Assembly: GCA_964633845.1 (NCBI GenBank)
Contig: CAZWLA010000010.1
Coordinates: forward strand, 1-38,160
Reading direction: 5' to 3'
DNA from: JADHTT01 sp964633845
GTDB taxonomy: Bacteria; Campylobacterota; Campylobacteria; Campylobacterales; Arcobacteraceae
DNA: 38,160 bases
A program made the translations under genes and the position numbers. Position 1 is the first letter of the stretch. Each line of letters opens with the position of its first letter. Below, piece after piece: positions 22,293 through 30,869 of this stretch. A model generated the notes under the pieces. The model saw only the letters and a program-made list of their open reading frames with translations, was not told where the DNA came from and searched no databases.

Positions 22293-23111
22293 TTAATTAT
22301 TAGCTTTATAAGCTTGTGATATTACTTTTTGACCATCACTATATATTTTTATTTTTTGACCATCTTTAGCTTTGCCATCGTTATCTATATCAATTATAGC
22401 CATTTGTAATATAGATTTACAATCATTTGGTATCTTAAAGTGACCACCTAGTCCTGTAAGTGCTTTTTTAACTGGTATCCCACTATCCATACCAATTACA
22501 TTATCACAGCATCCAGTTAGACCAATATCTGTAAGGTAAAATGTACCGTCTACTATTTGTATATCATCAGTACCTACATGCGTATGTGTTCCACATATAG
22601 CAGATATTTGACTTTTTAGTATTGTAAATATGATTCTTTTTTCAGCAGTTGCTTCTGCATGAAAATCACAAAATATATGTTTTATATTTTGATTATGTAG
22701 ATCTTCAACAATTTGTTTTGCTAATATAAATGGATTCTCACATTGTGGCATTGTAAAAAGCCCCATAAGATTGATAACTGCAAGTTTGGTGCCATTAACT
22801 TCATAGATACCTACTCCTTTGCCTTTTACCCCTTCTGGATAATTTGCAGGTCTTAATACTCTATTATCTTCTAAAAGTGCAACTATGTCTTTTTTCTTAT
22901 CCCAAGTATGATTACCGCCAGTAATTACATCAATACCATATTTAAATAATTCATTTGCATTTTTTACAGTTAGTCCAAATCCATGACTTGTATTTTCACC
23001 ATTTGCAATAATACAATCAATATTATATTCACTTTTTAGTGCTTGAAGATGATGTGATATTATTTTTCTACCTGGACGACCTACAATATCACCTATAAAT
23101 GCAATTTTCAA
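22293..23111 (-). CDS. YmdB-type metallophosphoesterase (TIGR00282 family)
   Basis: A 272-residue calcineurin-like phosphoesterase. It begins FIGDIVGRPGRKI with Asp8, then IIANGENTSHGFGLT, GGNHTWDKK near 64, DFHAEATAEKRI and GTHTHVGTDDIQI, the metal-ligand pattern of YmdB, for which a 2',3'-cAMP phosphodiesterase activity is described in Bacillus. The start is TTG; a GGAC precedes it. It lies 8 bp after the YggS gene and 10 bp before ubiE, so the three are probably one transcript. The physiological substrate here is not known. Confidence 0.9.
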   Translation of the reverse strand: MKIAFIGDIVGRPGRKIISHHLQALKSEYNIDCIIANGENTSHGFGLTVKNANELFKYGIDVITGGNHTWDKKKDIVALLEDNRVLRPANYPEGVKGKGVGIYEVNGTKLAVINLMGLFTMPQCENPFILAKQIVEDLHNQNIKHIFCDFHAEATAEKRIIFTILKSQISAICGTHTHVGTDDIQIVDGTFYLTDIGLTGCCDNVIGMDSGIPVKKALTGLGGHFKIPNDCKSILQMAIIDIDNDGKAKDGQKIKIYSDGQKVISQAYKANN

Positions 23112-23119
23112 TTATAGTC

Positions 23120-23809
23120 CTAGTTTTCTTCTTTATTATTTTTAAATAGGGCAGATCCAACTCTAATCATAGTTGAACCGTTTACTATTGCTAATTCAAA
23201 ATCACCACTCATACCCATTGAGCATATTGTTGCATCTTCAATCTTATCAAATATCTTTTTTGTAGTTTGAAAACTTTTTTCTATCTCTTTTTTATCATTG
23301 CTATGTGCCCCAATAGACATTAGACCTTTTAGTCTAATATTTGGACATTCATTTTGAATTTTTTTGTACATCTCAATTGCTTCATCTGGTGTAAATCCAG
23401 ACTTTGTGTCTTCATTAGCTGAATTAATTTGCAATAGGCAACTCATTTTTTTATCTTTAGCTTCAAGCTTTTTATCTAGTTCTAGTGCTAATTCAAGTGA
23501 ATCTAATGAATGCATTAATGTAGGTTTTAGATCAATAAGATTATTAATCTTATTTTTTTGCAAAGAACCTACAAAATGCCATTGAATAGGTAGCTCTTCA
23601 AGTGCTTGTGATTTTTCTTTTAGATTTTGTATTTTATTTTCACCAAAAGCTCTTTGACCAGCTTCGTATAGTGTAGCTATATCTTCTGCAGTAGAATACT
23701 TGCTAATTGCTACAGTTTGAACAATATGATGATCAGATACTTGAAGTCTTGAAAATTCTGTTTGTGTTATTACTCTATCTAAATTACTTATTGCTTGTTG
23801 TTTAGTCAT
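23120..23809 (-). CDS. YggS-family pyridoxal phosphate homeostasis protein
   Basis: PLP-binding alanine-racemase-fold protein that influences free PLP and amino-acid balance. The 229 residues have the Schiff-base lysine in VAISKYSTAEDI (about residue 36), FGENKIQNLKEK near 74, WHFVGSLQKNK near 95, and the C-terminal SMGMSGDFELAI and TMIRVGSALF. AAAAGGTAG precedes the ATG. It is the first gene of a small operon with the YmdB-type phosphoesterase and ubiE. Confidence 0.94.
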   Translation of the reverse strand: MTKQQAISNLDRVITQTEFSRLQVSDHHIVQTVAISKYSTAEDIATLYEAGQRAFGENKIQNLKEKSQALEELPIQWHFVGSLQKNKINNLIDLKPTLMHSLDSLELALELDKKLEAKDKKMSCLLQINSANEDTKSGFTPDEAIEMYKKIQNECPNIRLKGLMSIGAHSNDKKEIEKSFQTTKKIFDKIEDATICSMGMSGDFELAIVNGSTMIRVGSALFKNNKEEN

Positions 23810-23860
23810 TTGCTACCTTTTAAAAAGGGATTATACCAAATTTAATCTGTTATTTATATC

Positions 23861-23893
23861 TAGTGAAATACTATTTTTTAGTGTATTTCGCTA
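23861..23893. repeat. Hairpin: 11-bp inverted repeat with one G-T pair
   Basis: TAGTGAAATAC pairs with GTATTTCGCTA across an 11-nt T-rich loop. It lies upstream of the YggS gene and left of the transposase remnant. No T tract follows on either strand. It may belong to a small repeat family or be a regulatory structure. Confidence 0.5.
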
Positions 23894-23921
23894 AGTAGTT
23901 GCTATTTTAGAATTTAATTCT

Positions 23922-24228
23922 TGCAGTTTTTGGGCTAATATAATGGCCTTAAAAAATAAGACAATAAATTCACAAGATTTATTTCTCAAATGCTAAAATA
24001 AATAAGATAAATATTGGAGAAAGAGATGGGAAGAAAAAAAGGTCAAACGTTTAGTGCCCAGAAGAAAGTACAGATAGTTTTAGAACTACTGCAAGAAGAG
24101 CAAACAATTGCTCAACTAGCATCTAAATATCAGATAACTACTAAAACTATACAGAACTGGAAGAAGCAGTTTTTAGATGAAAGCTGTTAGGAGAAAATTA
24201 GCAGCATAATTTTGGTGAAAAATTGCGG
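23922..24228 (+). mobile_element. Internally deleted IS3-type element (scar)
   Basis: The 419-bp gap from 23810 to 24228 has one gene fragment, a transposase orfA start at 24026. Possible degenerate terminal repeats flank it: TGCAGTTTTTGGGC at 23922-23935, and on the other side GGTGAAAAATTGCGG (24214-24228), whose complement begins CCGCAATTTTTCACC; about 9-10 of 14 bases agree. The right edge coincides with the end of the truncated regulator reading frame. No orfB is left. The boundaries are tentative; the rest of the gap upstream is AT-rich DNA with the hairpin at 23861-23893. Confidence 0.5.
24026..24190 (+). pseudogene. Transposase orfA fragment (IS3 family, HTH domain)
   Basis: A 54-residue frame starting ATG after TTGGAGAAAGAG. 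It reads MGRKKGQTFSAQKKVQIVL, then TIAQLASKYQITTKTIQNWK and KKQFLDESC before TAG. This is the N-terminal helix-turn-helix of IS3-type OrfA; the usual leucine-zipper end and the catalytic OrfB are missing. The ribosome site and start look intact, so the short HTH protein could still be made. It stands beside the truncated regulator on the opposite strand and is the probable cause of that truncation. Confidence 0.85.
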
Positions 24229-24459
24229 TTATTTTTTGAATTGGCGAAAGTTATTTTTAGCTTTATAACATTTTAAAGAATAGTCATAAACAATAGTATC
24301 ATTATTAAATAGTGGTAAAAGATAATCTTTCAGATCTGTTTGAATTATTTTATTTGTAGTGTCAAATTGTTTTGCTAATATTGGTGTAAAAAGTGCATTG
24401 CCTTTAGATAATAGAATTAAAATATTTTCAAGTCTTTTAACTCTGTTATCAGACTTCAT
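24229..24459 (-). pseudogene. Truncated HTH regulator (N-terminal part of a WYL-type regulator)
   Basis: A 76-residue protein with a DeoR-like HTH: VKRLENILILLSKGNALFT, PILAKQFDTTNKIIQTDLKD, then YDYSLKCYKAKNNF before the stop. This matches the start of the roughly 300-residue WYL-domain regulators common in Campylobacterota, in which the sensor domain should follow; it is absent, and the remnant transposase begins beyond the stop. It lies 2 bp after rseP on the same strand, so it is still transcribed. An independent small HTH protein is less likely, since the break falls exactly at the putative element edge. The WYL assignment rests on the N-terminal pattern only. Confidence 0.65.
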
Positions 24460-24461
24460 GG

Positions 24462-25529
24462 CTAAAAAAATCTATTTATATCGTTATATAATCCCAAGAA
24501 CATCAATAAAAATAACATCAACATCCCCATCATTGCAAAGGTATTTAATGCTTTATCACTTGGTTTGTGTCCTGTTATCCATTCATATAGATTAAACATA
24601 ATATGCCCACCATCAAGCATAGGAATAGGAAGGAGATTTAGTACACCTAAGTTTACAGATATCAAAGCTGCAATTGCAAATATAGCTACAATCCCAACCT
24701 CACTAGCATCTGATATAACTTTTGTAATACTAATTACTCCACCAACTTCACTGCTTGGAACTATGCCTGAAATTAGCTTTTGCACACCTGTAAATATCAT
24801 TGTACTAGCTTGTATAGTTTTATCCCAAGCGTATACTAAAGCTTCTGTAGGTGTATAGCTCATATCTATTAATTTTGGAGCTGGTGAGATCCCAATCATT
24901 CTTTTTTTGATCTTCTCTTTAAACATATTCTGAGAATCACTAATTTGTGGATTAATGACTAGTATTCTATATCTTCCATCTCTTTTGATAGTAACTTTAA
25001 TTTTACCTTGAGTTGATCTAATAGCTTTACCTAATTGCTCCCAAGTTTGAATATCTTGATCATTTATTTTTACAATCTCATCATTTACTTGAATCCCTGC
25101 AATTGCAGCAGGTGAAGAAGGTACAACTTTTCCAATAGTAGGAGATATAGCTTTGTTACCCATCATTGCAATTGCAAAATATAATACTGCTGCTAATAAA
25201 AAGTTTGCAAAAGGTCCAGCTAAAAGAATAATAATCTTTTCCCATGGTTTTTTTACATAGTAGCTATCATCATCATAGTTTTTAATAGTAGGATTGTCGT
25301 CTACTTGACCTTTCATTTGAACATATCCACCTAAAAATAAAGTAGGATATAGTACATATAAAGTTCCTTTATACTCTTTTTGTAAAATTGGCTTTAACAT
25401 ACCAAACATACCAAATCCAATTGAGAATTTTTCTACATGAACTCCAAGTTTTTTAGCTGCGGTAAAGTGTCCTAGTTCATGGAAAAATACCAAGAACATG
25501 AAGACTAATAGTACTGTTATAATACTCAT
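24462..25529 (-). CDS. rseP: RIP metalloprotease RseP (site-2 protease)
   Basis: Intramembrane zinc protease that cleaves membrane-anchored regulators and signal-peptide remnants. The 355 residues have HELGH (His17, Glu18, His21) in the first membrane segment, a central PDZ domain (about 120-200) with the GIQVNDEIVKINDQD core, and the third metal ligand in LLPIPMLDGGHIMF near residue 300. Membrane segments frame the ends. It lies 14 bp after pgsA on the same strand. No anti-sigma factor partner is visible here. Confidence 0.95.
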   Translation of the reverse strand: MSIITVLLVFMFLVFFHELGHFTAAKKLGVHVEKFSIGFGMFGMLKPILQKEYKGTLYVLYPTLFLGGYVQMKGQVDDNPTIKNYDDDSYYVKKPWEKIIILLAGPFANFLLAAVLYFAIAMMGNKAISPTIGKVVPSSPAAIAGIQVNDEIVKINDQDIQTWEQLGKAIRSTQGKIKVTIKRDGRYRILVINPQISDSQNMFKEKIKKRMIGISPAPKLIDMSYTPTEALVYAWDKTIQASTMIFTGVQKLISGIVPSSEVGGVISITKVISDASEVGIVAIFAIAALISVNLGVLNLLPIPMLDGGHIMFNLYEWITGHKPSDKALNTFAMMGMLMLFLLMFLGLYNDINRFF

Positions 25530-25543
25530 TTAATTTAATTGTC

Positions 25544-26086
25544 CTATTTTAAATAGTCTCTGATATATTCATATCCAGAGTATAGTGTTAAAGCTACTGC
25601 TATCCATAAAAGCTCAGTACCAAATGGCCAATTCATAAGTAGGAAGCCAATAGCAATCATTTGAACTACTGTTTTTACTTTTCCAGCCATAGTTGAAGCT
25701 ACTTTTTTACCTTCAGCAACTGCTACAACTCGTAGACCTGTAATGAAAAATTCTCTACTTAAGATAAGAAATACTGCAAAAGCACTTGCTCTATCCATAG
25801 CTATAAGACCTATGAATCCAGCAAGCATAAGCATTTTATCTGCTAGTGGATCTAAAATGGCACCTAGTTTAGTCATTTGATCCCATTTTCTTGCAATGTA
25901 TCCATCGAAAAAATCTGTCACAGAAGCAATTACAAAAATAAGTCCAGCAAAGTAATCAAACCAAGAGGGATGCCAGCTTTCAAAAATTGGATTTGATTGA
26001 TCTATCATAAACCATAGCATCAAAGGTGCTAAGGCTATTCTAAAGGCAGCTAAAATATTTGGTAGATTAAGATTTTGTTCTTTCAT
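25544..26086 (-). CDS. pgsA: CDP-diacylglycerol-glycerol-3-phosphate 3-phosphatidyltransferase
   Basis: Makes phosphatidylglycerol phosphate in the inner membrane. I use ATG at 26086 (MKEQNLNLPNILAAFRIA), 2 bp after the stop of the upstream reductase; the longer reading frame from 26143 overlaps that gene. The 180 residues show the CDP-alcohol signature DFFDGYIARKW...GAILDPLAD (D-x2-D-G-x2-A-R-x8-G-x3-D-x3-D) near 61-83 and several membrane helices. It fits the conserved dapA / enoyl reductase / pgsA / rseP order. No ribosome site is strong, so translation is likely coupled. Confidence 0.94.
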   Translation of the reverse strand: MKEQNLNLPNILAAFRIALAPLMLWFMIDQSNPIFESWHPSWFDYFAGLIFVIASVTDFFDGYIARKWDQMTKLGAILDPLADKMLMLAGFIGLIAMDRASAFAVFLILSREFFITGLRVVAVAEGKKVASTMAGKVKTVVQMIAIGFLLMNWPFGTELLWIAVALTLYSGYEYIRDYLK

Positions 26087-26088
26087 GA

Positions 26089-26859
26089 TTATTTCTTGAA
26101 AGTTGTTCCACCATCTACAATAAGTGTAGATCCTGTAATCCAAGAAGCCTCATCACTACATAAAAAGTAACAAGCTCCGGCTAAGTCTTCTGGTTGACCC
26201 ATTCTTCCAAGTGGAGAAAGAGAAGCTGTTTTAGCAGCTACCTCTTCATAGTTTGTAAATGCTCTAAGTGCATCTGTTTCAATAGGACCACCAGAAACTG
26301 CATTTACTCTAATTCCCATCTCTCCTAATTCAGTTGCCGCATATCTTACCATAGCTTCAACTGCTGCTTTATTTGTACCGTGTCCTGCATAGTTTTCAAT
26401 ATATACTAAATTTCCAGTAGAAGAAAGTGAAACAATAGCCCCACCATTAGTCATTCTTTTTGCAGCTTGTTGTGAAGCACATACAAAAGCATCAACAGTA
26501 GCAGTATAAATATTATTAAGACCTCTTGGTTTTAATTTCATGAATTTATTATATCCACCAACAACTGCTCTACCATAAATCATAGCATTTGAGATAAAGT
26601 AATCAACTCTATCAAAGTCTTCATCAATTAATTTAAATAGTTCTTTTGCAGTTTCTGGCTCTAATATATTATAAGGATAGCATCTAGCTTTAATTCCAAA
26701 CTTTGTTTCTAAATCAGTTGCAATCTCTTTTGCTACCTCTTCATTTGAATTGTATGTAAAAGCAATATTAATACCTTCTTTTGCAAATCTATATGCACAA
26801 GCTTTACCAATACCTTTAGTTGCTCCAGTGATTACTAGTGTTTTACCTTTGTTGCTCAT
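26089..26859 (-). CDS. Enoyl-ACP reductase, FabL-like short-chain dehydrogenase
   Basis: A 256-residue SDR. N-terminal TGATKGIG at about 11-18 binds the dinucleotide. The active site is not the usual YxxxK: it reads ENYAGHGTNKAAVEAM, that is Tyr followed by six residues and Lys, as in FabI/FabL enoyl reductases. Further FabL-like blocks are VNAVSGGPIETDALRAF and the ending ITGSTLIVDGG. Campylobacterota copies between dapA and pgsA are usually annotated as enoyl-ACP reductase. Its job would be the last reduction in fatty-acid elongation. It starts 9 bp after dapA and ends 2 bp before pgsA. A FabI elsewhere in the genome would make it a second enzyme; that cannot be told from this window. Confidence 0.85.
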   Translation of the reverse strand: MSNKGKTLVITGATKGIGKACAYRFAKEGINIAFTYNSNEEVAKEIATDLETKFGIKARCYPYNILEPETAKELFKLIDEDFDRVDYFISNAMIYGRAVVGGYNKFMKLKPRGLNNIYTATVDAFVCASQQAAKRMTNGGAIVSLSSTGNLVYIENYAGHGTNKAAVEAMVRYAATELGEMGIRVNAVSGGPIETDALRAFTNYEEVAAKTASLSPLGRMGQPEDLAGACYFLCSDEASWITGSTLIVDGGTTFKK

Positions 26860-26868
26860 ATTATCTCC

Positions 26869-27756
26869 TTATTTTATTATGTCGTAATTAGCCATAACTA
26901 ATTCGATTTTTTTCATATTTTCTTTTGTTGGTGGTGTTAGGGGAAGTCTATATTCTAATGTGTCAATAAGACCAGCTATATACATTGCGGCTTTAATTGG
27001 AATAGGGTTTGCTTCACAAAATAATACATTGTTTAATGGATAAAGCATATTGTTAATCTGTCTAGCTTCCTCATAATTACCTTTTTGAGCAGCATGAATT
27101 ATTTGAGCTTTTAAATTTGGCATTAAGTTTGCTGTAACAGAGATACAACCACTACCACCTTGTGCCATAAATGGAAAATCAATAGCATCATCTCCAGAGA
27201 TTATTGCAAAGTCTGGTGCTTTTGTATTAAGTTCAATTACTCTTTCTAATGAACCAGTTGCTTCTTTTACTGAATAGATATTTGAAATGTCATTATATAA
27301 TCTTACACAAGTATCAGCAGTCATATCAACAGCTGTTCTTCCTGGTACATTGTAAAGCATTACAGGAATTTCAATCGAAGCAGCAACGGCTTTGTAATGT
27401 TGATAAAGACCCTCTTGTGTTGGTTTGTTATAATAAGGAGTTACACTTAAAATTGCGTCTGCTCCAACTTCTTGTGCATGAATTGCAAGCTCCATAGCTT
27501 CAGCTGTAGAATTTCCCCCAGCACCAGCAATTACTTTTGCATTAGTTCCTTTACAAGTAGAAACTGCGATTTCGATACATTTTTTATGCTCTTGCATATC
27601 CAATGTAGCACTTTCTCCAGTAGTTCCAACTGGAACAACACAATCAATACCTTGTTCTATTTGTCTTTGTATTAACTTCTCATAAGTTACTTCATCTAAT
27701 TTACCATTTTTAAATGGAGTTATTAAAGCTGTCATTGCACCTGTTAAATTTTGCAT
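26869..27756 (-). CDS. dapA: 4-hydroxy-tetrahydrodipicolinate synthase
   Basis: Condenses pyruvate with aspartate semialdehyde in lysine and diaminopimelate synthesis. I start at the second ATG (27756), eight bases after AAGGA; the first ATG (27762) overlaps this site. The sequence has GTTGES near 44-49, YNVPGRT with the catalytic Tyr135, and the Schiff-base Lys164 in YSVKEATGS. About 295 residues is full length. Tetramer in the family. It is followed on the same strand by the reductase gene (9 bp) and preceded by the CBS gene with a 75-bp gap. Confidence 0.96.
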   Translation of the reverse strand: MQNLTGAMTALITPFKNGKLDEVTYEKLIQRQIEQGIDCVVPVGTTGESATLDMQEHKKCIEIAVSTCKGTNAKVIAGAGGNSTAEAMELAIHAQEVGADAILSVTPYYNKPTQEGLYQHYKAVAASIEIPVMLYNVPGRTAVDMTADTCVRLYNDISNIYSVKEATGSLERVIELNTKAPDFAIISGDDAIDFPFMAQGGSGCISVTANLMPNLKAQIIHAAQKGNYEEARQINNMLYPLNNVLFCEANPIPIKAAMYIAGLIDTLEYRLPLTPPTKENMKKIELVMANYDIIK

Positions 27757-27837
27757 ATACATATTCCTTGCATCATTTTTAAATTTATATTCGCGATTAT
27801 ATCTAAAAGTTTTATTAAATTAGCTTTATTAAAATTA

Positions 27838-28479
27838 TTATGCCCAAAGCTGTAAGTTAGGTATAGATGATACTGCTTTTATAATATCAGTTTGTGATAC
27901 TATTCCTACTAATATTCCAGAGTCATCGACTACAGGCATAGCATGAATATCTAAATCTATCATAACCTTAGCAATTCTTCTTATATCAGTAATTGGATTT
28001 GTTGTTATTGTCTTAGGTAGATCAATTTGATTTAGTTGTTGGTTTAATATACTTGTTGGATTATTTAAATTTTCCATTAAAAGATTTAATATATATTTTT
28101 TATCTATCATTCCAATTATTGTATTATTGTTATTTACAATAGGAAGCTGACTTATATTTTGCTTAACTAGTAGGTTATAAGCATCTTGAATTGTTTCTAG
28201 ATTATTGATAGATATGCATTTATTATCTATGATTTGATACACATGATATACAATATCTTGCGTATCCATCTTTGTATTTTTTTTATATTTACCTATAGCT
28301 TGCTTTGTAAGATTTTGTTTTTGAGTATTCTCATTATGTTGACTAGTATAATCTTCGTAACTTAACTCTTTATTTGCATACTTGTCAGTTTCACGTGCTG
28401 GGGTAACTTGTTTGGTATTGTATAAGTTTTCAATACTATTTATTGCATTGATGCTTCCTTTGTCATATACTGCAAACAT
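27838..28479 (-). CDS. CBS-domain protein
   Basis: A 213-residue protein with two CBS motifs. The first lies about 75-135 (CISINNLETIQDAYNLL, ISQLPIVNNNNTIIGMI) and the second about 155-205 (TTNPITDIRRIAKVMI, HAMPVVDDSGILVGIV). A pair like this forms a Bateman module that usually senses adenine nucleotides. No other domain is recognisable: the first 70 residues are polar and probably unordered. It sits between the M16 peptidase and dapA. The effector domain is missing, so it probably acts through a partner. Confidence 0.88.
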   Translation of the reverse strand: MFAVYDKGSINAINSIENLYNTKQVTPARETDKYANKELSYEDYTSQHNENTQKQNLTKQAIGKYKKNTKMDTQDIVYHVYQIIDNKCISINNLETIQDAYNLLVKQNISQLPIVNNNNTIIGMIDKKYILNLLMENLNNPTSILNQQLNQIDLPKTITTNPITDIRRIAKVMIDLDIHAMPVVDDSGILVGIVSQTDIIKAVSSIPNLQLWA

Positions 28480-28492
28480 CTTATCCCCTTTA

Positions 28493-29791
28493 TTATTTAC
28501 CTTTTAAAATTACTATAGTTGAGTTTTCATTATTTAAATATTTTTTAGCAACTTCTATAATATCATCAAGTGTAAGATTTTCAATTGCTTCTTCATAACT
28601 TAATAATGGTTCCATATTTCCTCTAATTAAGTAGCTACCATATAAGTTTGCTACAGATGTAGAGCTTTCAAGTGAAAATATAAAATCAGCTTTTGTATTG
28701 ATTTTAATTTTATCAAGTTCTTTTTGATTTATTTTTCCATCTTTAATATCTTCAATGACTGCTAATATCTCTTTTTCAACTTTTGTTGCATCAACTCCAG
28801 GATTACACATTGCCATAAATAGATATACACCTGGATCTTTTAATTCCATATTATAAGCATATACAGAGTTTGATAGGTGCTTTTTATCTATTAGAAGCTC
28901 ATTTAGTCTTGAGCTTTTACCAGAACTAAGTAATTCACTTAGAGCTGATAATGCAACTTGATCTTTATGATTAAAATCAGGAATATGATAACTAATAGCA
29001 AGTATTTCTACTTGTGAATCTTTATGAATTATAACTCTTTTAGCGCCATCTTGCTTTGGTTCTACAGTATGTATTTTAGCTGGTATCTCTTTTGTATTTT
29101 TAATATCTTTAAAATATTTTGTAGTTTCATTAAAAATAGTATCTTTATCAATATCACCAGTTACTACTACTATTGCATTTTTTGGTTGATAATAAGTACT
29201 ATGAAAGTCTCTTATGTCTTCTATAGACCAGTTTTGAATATCATTCATAAATCCAATTGGAGTCCAATGATATGGGTGATATGTAAATACATTATTAAAA
29301 AGCTTAAAATATAGATACCCCATAGGTGAGTTATCTGTCCTCCATCTTCTCTCTTCTGCTACTACATCTCTTTCAGGCTGAAATTCTTCATCTTTTAAAG
29401 TTAAATTTTCCATAAGATCAGCATATAGTTCAAGTGATTTTGACATGTTTTGACTACTAGATTTTATATAATAGTGTGTAAAATCAAATCCAGTTGAGGC
29501 ATTATTAACTCCACCAAATCCTTTTACAATTATATCAAATTCACCAGCTTTTAGATTTTTTGTTGATTTGAAGTTAAGGTGTTCAAGCATATGTGCTATT
29601 CCACTCTTTCCCATCACTTCATCTCTACTTCCTACATCATAAAATATATCTGTAGATATTACATTTGATCCATTGTCTAATGGAATGGCAACTATTTTTA
29701 GACCATTGTCTAAAGTCTTTTCATAATATTTAGGTAAGGCACTTGCCATTAATTCTCCTATGATAAATATAGTTAAAAAAAAGATTTTCAT
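28493..29791 (-). CDS. M16 family zinc peptidase
   Basis: A pitrilysin-family protease of 432 residues with an N-terminal signal peptide (about 1-17). The inverted zinc motif HxxEH is intact: HMLEH at 67-71, with the further glutamate in RDVVAEERRWR. The second domain (about 210-420) is the usual inactive lobe. In Campylobacterota it is exported to the periplasm. It starts 1 bp before the pyrD stop (29791 against 29792) and is followed by the CBS gene at 13 bp, so the two appear cotranscribed. Confidence 0.93.
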   Translation of the reverse strand: MKIFFLTIFIIGELMASALPKYYEKTLDNGLKIVAIPLDNGSNVISTDIFYDVGSRDEVMGKSGIAHMLEHLNFKSTKNLKAGEFDIIVKGFGGVNNASTGFDFTHYYIKSSSQNMSKSLELYADLMENLTLKDEEFQPERDVVAEERRWRTDNSPMGYLYFKLFNNVFTYHPYHWTPIGFMNDIQNWSIEDIRDFHSTYYQPKNAIVVVTGDIDKDTIFNETTKYFKDIKNTKEIPAKIHTVEPKQDGAKRVIIHKDSQVEILAISYHIPDFNHKDQVALSALSELLSSGKSSRLNELLIDKKHLSNSVYAYNMELKDPGVYLFMAMCNPGVDATKVEKEILAVIEDIKDGKINQKELDKIKINTKADFIFSLESSTSVANLYGSYLIRGNMEPLLSYEEAIENLTLDDIIEVAKKYLNNENSTIVILKGK

Positions 29792-30850
29792 CTATTTAAA
29801 ATCAGCTCCAATAGCTTCACTTATATGTGAATAACCATCGGCTTTAAGAAGTTCAATTAGACCTTCATTTATATCTTTACACATACTAGGACCTTTGAAA
29901 ATAAATCCTGAAAGTATTTGAATAAGAGAGGCACCTGCTTTTATTCTTCTATATGCATCAGCTGCATCACTAATACCACCAACAGAAATTAATACTGTTT
30001 TGTTATGAAGTTCTTTTCCAATAGCTTTAAATAATTCATATGACTTATCACTCATAACTTTTCCAGATATTCCACCAAAGTCTTTTGGATTAGGAAGTAG
30101 AGAATAGTCTTGAGTTGTATTAGTAGCTACAATTCCATCTGCTCCACTTTCAATGGCAGTTTTACATAATGTAATAGCAGTTTCATGTTCCATATCTGGA
30201 GCAATTTTCAATAATATAGGTTTATTTGTAATAGATTTTGCCATACTAAACATAGCTTTTATAAATTCTTCATTTTGAAGATCTCTTAAGTTTGGTGTAT
30301 TTGGGCTAGAGATATTTACAACCATATAGTCACAAATATCCTTAAAACTTCTTACTAAAGTTTCATAGTCTTCTAATGCCATATTTTCTGCTGTAGTTTT
30401 ATTTTTACCAATACTTGAACCAATTGGTAATGTATATGGATAAACTTTTGTAAGGTTTTGTGTAACTTCTAATGCGCCCTTATTATTAAATCCCATAGCA
30501 TTTTGAATTGCTTCTTGCTCTGGAAATCTAAATAGTCTTGGCTTTGCATTACCTACTTGTGGTTTAGGGGTCATTGTTCCAATTTCTGTATATCCAAATC
30601 CCATTGCTGGCATAGCTTCTATCATAGTTGCATTTTTATCAAATCCTGCACCAAGTCCAATAGGGTTATTGAATGTTACATCAAAAATCTTTTGACTTAG
30701 CATTGGGTGGTTTACAAAGTTTTGTTCAACCATATAGTTATTTATCATTCTACAATATGGTAGTGTTCTTAATCCAGCTTCAGCAATAGTGTGAGCTGTT
30801 TCTGGCTCAAAATTAAACATTATCTTTTTTACAGTTTCATAATTAAACAT
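29792..30850 (-). CDS. pyrD: Dihydroorotate dehydrogenase, class 2
   Basis: Oxidises dihydroorotate to orotate with FMN and passes electrons to quinone at the membrane. The 352 residues include a class 2 N-terminal helical extension, NPIGLGAGFDKNA near 66-78, the catalytic Ser in NISSPNTPNLRDLQ, GVSGKVM-like GGISGKVMSDKS, and ISVGGI near the C terminus. It lies 19 bp after the msbA-like gene and is followed directly by the peptidase gene. Menaquinone would be its acceptor here. Confidence 0.95.
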   Translation of the reverse strand: MFNYETVKKIMFNFEPETAHTIAEAGLRTLPYCRMINNYMVEQNFVNHPMLSQKIFDVTFNNPIGLGAGFDKNATMIEAMPAMGFGYTEIGTMTPKPQVGNAKPRLFRFPEQEAIQNAMGFNNKGALEVTQNLTKVYPYTLPIGSSIGKNKTTAENMALEDYETLVRSFKDICDYMVVNISSPNTPNLRDLQNEEFIKAMFSMAKSITNKPILLKIAPDMEHETAITLCKTAIESGADGIVATNTTQDYSLLPNPKDFGGISGKVMSDKSYELFKAIGKELHNKTVLISVGGISDAADAYRRIKAGASLIQILSGFIFKGPSMCKDINEGLIELLKADGYSHISEAIGADFK

Positions 30851-30869
30851 TTATATTATTCCTTATATT

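Noticed and set aside
26087..26143. 19-residue extension of pgsA
   Set aside because: It overlaps the upstream reductase gene; the ATG at 26086 directly follows that gene's stop.
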